From Juglans regia (Eukaryota > Streptophyta > Magnoliopsida > Fagales > Juglandaceae), in NCBI RefSeq assembly GCF_001411555.2, contig NC_049912.1, positions 18,832,341 through 18,896,340 of the forward strand: a stretch of 64,000 bases of DNA, in the 5' to 3' direction. Below, in pieces: positions 58,166 through 64,000 of this stretch; the stretch's first letter is position 1; the number at the start of each line of letters is the position of its first letter. The translations under genes and the position numbers were made by a program. The notes under the pieces are model-generated. The model ran no database searches. It worked only from the letters and a program-made list of their open reading frames with translations, and had not been told where the DNA came from.

Positions 58166-59826
58166 ATGGATGTTGACGTAGATCATTACTGTATTCTTGG
58201 GCTACCCTCAGGTGAGGAAGGCGCCAAGCTTAGCGTGGATGAAATTAAAAGGGGATACAGATCAAAGGCTTTGGAATTGCACCCGGATAAGAGGCCAGGT
58301 GATAAACAAGCCCTAAACAATTTTCAAAGGCTCCAGTCATCCTATGAGATTCTCAAGGATGAAAAGGCCAGGAAGTTGTTCGATGATCTTCTACGGGTTA
58401 AGCGCGAGCAGCAACGTCGCCAGTCGGAGCGGGATTCCAAACGGGATTCCAAGCGGCAGAAGATGGTTTCTGACCTTGAGGAAAGGGAACGGGCCGCTTT
58501 TGCTCCCGACCCTTCTACAAAAGAGCGAGAAGAAGAGGATAGAATTGCTAAGAAGTTGAAGGAAGAGATTGCTAGAATACGGGCAATGCATGCAAATAAA
58601 GGGGCAAATATGACATCGGCTACAAGTAGAGAATCAGCAGGAGTGAGGAAGGAGGGTACAGGTACTGCTGGGGCCAGGATGGATAAGGAGAAGGTGCTTA
58701 AAGTTTCATGGGAGAAGATTGGTGAAGATTACACGGCGGAGGGTTTGAAAGAGTTGTTTTCGAAGTTTGGTGAGGTGGAAGATATTGTCATTAAGAGTTC
58801 CAAGAAAAAAGGTTCAGCACTTGTTGTGATGGCCAATAAAGAAGCGGCGGTGAGTTTAATATAGTACTATATTTATCCTTTTTAGCTGGAGTGTTTCTTC
58901 TTCTTTTTTTGGTTCTTTTGTAAGCACCAGTGTTTTGGTTTCCTTTATGCTAGGTTGCTGCTACAGCAAGTGTGTGTGGTCATCTTTCTAATCCATTGTT
59001 AATTTTACCTCTGCAACCACCAATGGTGGCAGAGACTCCAAGTGCTCAAAGATCTGCGGAACCTGATAGACTAAGTAATTTGGTTGGGGCTGGTTATACT
59101 GCATTCGAAGATTCTGTCTTAACAAAACTCCAAAAGGTTTGGTCTTTGTTGTCGACCTTGACGATTTGATATTTCATATTTTCTTTAAACCCCATCGAAA
59201 CCTATAATTAGCTTGATGGACTTCTCAAATATAATTTGTTTATTAGATTTCGAATAGATTGAATTTTTGGATTGAAAGATTCTTTTATTGAGGTCAAAAC
59301 TTGTTTGTTTCTCTTTATATATATATACTTAAGCACAGATAATATTGTTTGCATCTACTTGTATCTGTAATAACATTTATTGTAGTCCAGTTTCATCTCT
59401 TCTTCCTATAGTGGGGTTCTTTTGCTGAAGACCATTGCCATGTTTCTACTTGACTTACCATAGGACATATGTAACCTGCAAAACAATTGCGAAGACAAAC
59501 AGCAATAATCTAATCCGCCTACCGAAACATGCAAGTTCCTTGCTACTTCTCTCATCTAATATCTGGTTTACTGGCATGATATTGTGCTGTACATAACATG
59601 CTTTTCTCGACCTGTATATAATTATACCAGTAATGGCACCTGATACTAATCATCTGGATATATTATTTGGTAGGACACATAATTTAATTTCTTTAATATT
59701 TTAGCAGTGGTGTGTGAAGATGCTGTGAAAAGTGTTGGATCTTTTAAGCGCCATTCCATTTCATCCTTCATTTTTCTTCTTCTTACTTCGTTAGCTTTGG
59801 AGCAGGCTGCAAAAAACCAAAAATGA
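58166..59826 (+). CDS. DNAJC17: J-domain/RRM protein, DNAJC17-like
   Basis: Three coding exons: 58166-58849, 58954-59136, 59806-59826, after a non-coding leader exon ending 57906 and an acceptor at 58136. All junctions are GT-AG in phase 0. The J domain occupies about 5-78 with HPD at 39-41 (ELHPDKRPGDKQ). A long charged coiled-coil region follows (KREQQRRQSERDSKRDSKRQ). An RRM-type fold begins near 176 (LKVSWEKIGEDYTAEGLKEL, FGEVEDIVIK). J domain plus a C-terminal RRM is the DNAJC17/Cwc23-like arrangement; such proteins act with Hsp70 in the nucleus and associate with splicing factors. The last exon reads AAKNQK then stop, total 295 residues. The next frame continues another 28 codons to 59912, suggesting a one-base loss in the A-run at 59811-59816. 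Confidence 0.88.
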
Positions 59827-60576
59827 CAGGCAAGGCATTGAAGGAAGAAGATCCTGTGGCAGATGAGGGAATGCATCTCATGGAGTTGATGTCATTGCAT
59901 CACTACCTGTGATTGAAAGTTCAAGGCACAGCATCCTGAAGATGCCATAGACTCATGCCATCAATCAGCTATCGAACATCGAACCTTGGAGTCATTATAC
60001 ATTTCAAGGTCCAGAAACCATCCCCTCTATTATCCTAAAAGAACTATCACCGCTGGCAACAGCAGAAGGCCAACTTATCTCATCGATCACATATTACCAG
60101 TTCCCAACTTACCGTATACAATTCAAACTCATTTTTCATCAATGTCACTCGTCATTCTAATCCATTGGTGGTTGAAATTAGGTATTGGAAAAGGGTATTT
60201 ACTGTGATTAAGCAGAGTTGCTCTTTATGGGATTTTGGTTGGACAATATGGCTTCTTCTGTGTATTGATATTCTCCTCCCTTGACTCATTTTTAACTTTT
60301 TAATGTTATGGATAACCATATTTTGTCTAATTTTAAGATTGAAACTTGTTCTCCCAGTGTCTCTCACACACACCGTTTAGATGGTCTGAACTTCCTTTTC
60401 TTTATTTTTAACCCTTGTTGGATGCCTTGATTCTATGGTTATTGGCTGTGCCTTCAATTATGTGAACATTTTAATTCCTTTTAAGACCAGAATAACCTAA
60501 GCCTCAAACCTCAACTCTCAAATAACTGAAATTATATTTGGAAAATAATTGAAATGGGTTGTTTCTTATGTTTGTG

Positions 60577-60765
60577 GATCTGGTTCCGTTTGGATACAAA
60601 AACATTCTCAATTCATCTCATCTCATCATCACAATTTTTTAAAATTTTTATACAAAATATAATAAACAATTCAATTTTTTCAAATCTCAAAACAATAATA
60701 ATATTAAAAAAATATTATTCTAATAATATTTTATTCAATTCATCTGAAATTATCTCATGGGGCTC
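60577..60765. mobile_element. MITE of the 'gagatgagat' family
   Basis: Left CCGTTTGGATACAAAAAC; internal ATCTCATCTCATC and AACAATAATAATATT. The right end merges with the next MITE. Confidence 0.65.
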
Positions 60766-61070
60766 GTTTGGAAAGTGATATGAGATGAGAATTTTGTGAA
60801 TAATAGTGAGATAATTTGAGTTGAAAATTTTTTGAGTTTTGGAAAAGAAGAGAAAAAGTTAAATAAAAAATATTATAAAGTTAAAATTTTGTTAGAATAT
60901 AAATTTTGTTTAGGGATTTAAAAAATTAAATTATTTTTTATTTTTTGTTTGAAAGTTTAGAAAAGTTGTAATGATTAGTTTGAAAATTTTGTATTTGAAT
61001 TATATTTGAGAAGAATATGGGATGAGATGATAGGAGAATTTTAGGATGAGATTATTTCCAAACAAGCCCT
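60761..61070. mobile_element. MITE adjoining the previous copy
   Basis: Left GGGGCTCGTTTGGAAAGTGA and right TTATTTCCAAACAAGCCCTA are inverted repeats. It abuts the copy ending at 60765. Confidence 0.7.
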
Positions 61071-61182
61071 AGAATTGTTTTTTGTACTTTATTTGAAAGT
61101 TTAGAAAAGTTTTAGTGATTAGATAATAATTAGATGAAAAAGTTGAAACTTTGAAATTGAAAAGTATATATTTGAATGGTGT

Positions 61183-61255
61183 TTGGATGTTGAGATATGA
61201 TGAGATAAGATGAGATGAGATGAAACCATATCAACATCCAAACAATCCCTTAACG
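61183..61255. mobile_element. Short MITE relic
   Basis: GTTTGGATGTTGAGATATGA pairs with CATATCAACATCCAAAC in 73 bp, an internally deleted family member. Confidence 0.55.
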
Positions 61256-61570
61256 TATTATATGAAAACACGTTAGTTTATACATTTACTTTTATAAGAT
61301 AGCTTTAACAATTTTCTGACAAAATACTCGATTACAATCTCTCTAGAGCATATAATCAAAAATAAATAAATGAAGCCAAAATAATTTATTCGAGCCCATA
61401 TTTTGTCTGTAGATTGAGGTTGACAGATTTTTATACAAAACTAGGAAGATTTTACATAATTGAGTGCTAAAAGTTGGAATGGTTGATGATGCATTATAGT
61501 TAGACTGTTTATCTAAAGTGTCACTTGCATTATCAGTCAATAAGGTTAATATTGGAGGCTATCGCTATAG

Positions 61571-62497
61571 CTAAGTTATGTTCCCTGAGATTGGATTATG
61601 GACAGGTGCAATAGCTTTTGGATTGTGTTTCTGGCTGTCAGGTTGGGCAGTTTGGGTGGGATTGAATTTTAAGGTGGCTGGTTCAAAATGGTGGTGGTTA
61701 TGGATTCTGGGAATGAATTTCTTGTGTAAGGAAGCTTTTTCCTCTTGAATTGTTGTAAGGCCATACGCGGAGAGGAAGTTGTGTGGGTTAAACATGTGAA
61801 CTATCAACCTTATATCATCACACAAACCACTCAAAAAATAGCTTAGTTTGTACTGTTCTGAGAGCCCTCTCAATCTGTTTGATAAGGCCTCAAACTGAGT
61901 CTTATATTCCTCAACAAATCCTACTTGTCGAAGCCTAGTTAATTGCTGCATGGGGTCATCATAGCTACTTGGCCCAAATCTAAGCAATAGAACTTTAACA
62001 AATTCATCCCAAGATCTTAACACATACGACTCATCAAGATCTTGGAACCATATGTGAGCCTTGCCCTCCATATGGAAAGAAGCAAGTCTCAAATGATGTT
62101 GAAGTAACGTATTATGAAATGAAAAAAACTGGTTCACCTTGTATAGCCAAATCCAATCTTATAGCTCTCGGGTGCGCACTTACCCTGTATGCAACAACAT
62201 CTGATCATTCTGATTTGAACCTCCAGCCTGATTTGAGTTTGTTGATTTATGGTGATCCACATTTTGCAGGCCTGAAGCCATAGCAGCAAACTGATTCATC
62301 ATGGCCTCCATTTGCCACCGTACAACTTGCATTTCTACTCCAGTAGTAGTAAATTGAGATTCAGTTTGCTTCATATGAGTTTCAGTCGATTTCTTGAAGG
62401 AGTTAAATCCTTCTTGGAGCTGTGTGAAACATGTACCTTCTACCATTGTAAAGAGAGGACCGAGGGTTCTAGATACCTCTTGTAACATATTAATCAT
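61571..62497 (-). pseudogene. Gypsy gag remnant
   Basis: Two reverse-strand open segments: 62497-62180 (a helical N-terminal region, VVRWQMEAMMNQFAAMASGL) and 62137-61571 (gag core: LRLASFHMEGKAHIWFQDLD, WDEFVKVLLLRFGPSSYDDP, QFEALSNRLRGLSEQYKLS). They are separated by a frame break. The order and motifs match the gag of the gypsy element at 45875, but with clear divergence, so it is another chromovirus family. No protease or RT lies downstream within 61250-61571, so it is truncated. Its 5' LTR would be right of 62497 and probably includes 62500-62620, without clear limits. Confidence 0.82.
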
Positions 62498-62620
62498 AGT
62501 GGATGAATGTAATAAGGAAGATGAATGAGAAATGATACTAAAAATTAGAATCTGTATATTGATAGAGATGAAAGTGAGGTCTGCTTCGAGGGAGGCTCCT
62601 CCAAATTCATAAAGTACTTA

Positions 62621-63255
62621 ATATTCTGGATTATTTGCATAACTAACTCTATCAGAGTGACAGACCTAAATAGTACTGAAAGCAGAAAATGACTAAACTG
62701 CCCTTTAACATTTCATAGGCTAATACATTAGAAAGAAAAGCAAATAACAATGGCCTAGTAGGTGAAGCTTCCGGCCCACGTTCCTTGAGACCATTCCTTC
62801 AGTCTCGCCCAAGAAGCCCATAATCACACTTAAATATTCTAGGGTTCGATCGATCTCTTCTTTCCCAATTCCTCACATTTCTTCATACACTTCATACGCC
62901 CCTCCCCAACTGTGCATCTCCTCTTCACTTCCCTGCCCCCAGCCCATCGTGTAACACAAAATCTAAAAGGAGATCTTTCACAAAAATATTCATTCGAAAC
63001 TATTTTCAATGGACATTACTTTAACAAACATTTTTTTACAAGAAAATTGCAAAAAATCTCACCTACTAACTTTTTCAAATCTCAAAACAAAAATAATATT
63101 AAAAAACTTTATTCTAATAATATTTTAACTTTATAATATTTTTATTCAATTTTTTCTCTTTCATTTTCCAAAACCTTATAAAACATCATAACTCAAATAA
63201 TTTTACTACTATTTACAGATTTATAATCTTATCTAATTTCTCAAGCATCCCCTAA
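62621..63255. other. Unassigned DNA, partly MITE-like
   Basis: The right half (63060-63200) has TTTTTCAAATCTCAAAACAA and AATAATATT motifs of the abundant MITE family. The left half is unassigned. Confidence 0.4.
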
Positions 63256-63367
63256 ATCTACTTTATAATAAAAATAATTTTGTACTCTGACGTATCATAT
63301 CAACTACTTCAATTTATAAGTTTACTTTTATAAAATCTCACTAAAGTATATCTAATTTTGGATATAG

Positions 63368-63548
63368 AAACCATCTCATCTCATCTCATCATTACAACTT
63401 TATCAAATTGTCACGCAAAATATAATAAACAATTCAACATTTTCAAATCTCAAAACAATAATAATATTAAAAAATAATATTCTAAAAATATTTTATTCAA
63501 CTCATCTAAAACATTTTCATTTCATCTCACTATCCAAACGAGCTCATT
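63368..63548. mobile_element. MITE of the 'gagatgagat' family
   Basis: Left AACCATCTCATCTCATCTC and right CTCACTATCCAAACGAGCTC; core AACAATAATAATATT. Confidence 0.65.
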
Positions 63549-63710
63549 GCATTTGGATAGTGAGATATTCTCAGATATTCTGTTAATAGTAGTGAAAAAG
63601 TAATGATAGAATATTGAATATTAGTGAAAACTATGTGAAAAGTAATAATAAAATAGTGAATAGTAGTGAGGTATTATGAGTATACCAGTACCCAAACTAG
63701 GCCTGCTCAA
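63548..63710. mobile_element. MITE of a related subfamily
   Basis: Left TTGCATTTGGATAGTGAGAT and right AGTACCCAAACTAGGCC; internally rich in AATAGTAGTGA. Confidence 0.5.
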
Positions 63711-63724
63711 TTCGGATTGAGAAA

Positions 63725-63912
63725 CACTCTCAGCTCATCTCATCTCATCTCATCTCATCATTATAACTTTTAGAAATCTTCACATAAAATATAATAAGTA
63801 ATTCAACTTTTTCAAATCTCAAAACAATAATAATATTAAAAAATAATAATCTAATAATATTTTTTTCAACTTTTAACTTTCATTTCATCTCAACTCACTA
63901 TCCAAACCTAAC
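63725..63912. mobile_element. MITE of the 'gagatgagat' family
   Basis: Begins near CAGCTCATCTCATCTCATC and ends CTCACTATCCAAACCTAAC, with the usual AACAATAATAATATT core. Confidence 0.65.
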
Positions 63913-64000
63913 ATTAGTCTCCGGTCATTTGTTCTAATTTTAATTTAACAAGTAGCTATGATGACCTCATGAAGCAATTAACTAGGCTCTGACAAGTAGG

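Noticed and set aside
1..64000. CRISPR arrays, operons, phage or bacterial systems
   Set aside because: No direct-repeat/spacer arrays or bacterial gene organisation; everything recognised is plant nuclear.

Overview
This window is nuclear DNA of a flowering plant, almost certainly a woody eudicot. The evidence is intron-rich genes with GT-AG junctions, AT-rich intergenic DNA, and dense plant transposon families (CACTA, hAT, Harbinger-like MITEs, Ty3/gypsy, LINE, tRNA-derived SINE, TRIM). The very frequent 'gtttggatagtgagatgagat' MITE and the SINE suggest Fagales/Juglandaceae to me; that is recollection, not proof.

Three protein-coding genes and one tRNA are well supported. (1) A CAMTA calmodulin-binding transcription activator on the + strand has 12 coding exons from 3915 to 21462. 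All splice phases close and give 1032 residues with CG-1, TIG, ankyrin, three IQ motifs and a CaM-binding helix. (2) A secreted WAK-type galacturonan-binding protein on the - strand (26826 down to 24640) has two exons. The second exon encodes a hydrophobic, GPI-signal-like tail. (3) A DNAJC17-type J-domain/RRM protein on the + strand (58166-59826) is intact except for an apparent one-base frameshift at the start of its last exon. A tRNA-Ala(TGC) gene lies at 53188-53260.

The rest is mostly transposon DNA, often nested. 1-3283: a reverse-strand Tat-type gypsy gag remnant with a putative LTR ending a few hundred bases upstream of the CAMTA start codon. CAMTA introns: intron 1 holds a LINE split by two back-to-back Harbinger-like MITEs plus a SINE; intron 3 holds LTR and MITE debris; intron 7 holds a SINE, a LINE 3' stub and a TRIM that itself carries a 487-bp hAT MITE with a perfect 8-bp target duplication. 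22-27 kb: LTR scraps, a CT-rich array, the WAK-like gene, and a hAT-like insertion in its intron. 28-30.6 kb: a CACTA transposase fragment split by a 1.7-kb hAT element. 30.6-38.7 kb: mostly unexplained, with a TPR-like orphan exon, a small secreted-peptide ORF, a 48-bp perfect palindrome and two CACTA termini. About 38.7-51.5 kb: a large decayed CACTA element containing both transposase ORFs and carrying further hAT elements and a complete but dead chromovirus-type gypsy element (45875-51212). 52-64 kb: the tRNA, an orphan RNase H fragment, LTR-like sequence, many MITEs, the DNAJC17 gene and another gypsy gag remnant.

I saw no clearly new multi-gene system. The most useful leads are the hidden second exon of the WAK-like gene, the frameshift and the upstream ORF in the DNAJC17-like gene, the hAT families with clean target duplications, the CAMTA intron TE load, and the unidentified exon-like and secreted ORFs between 31 and 35 kb.
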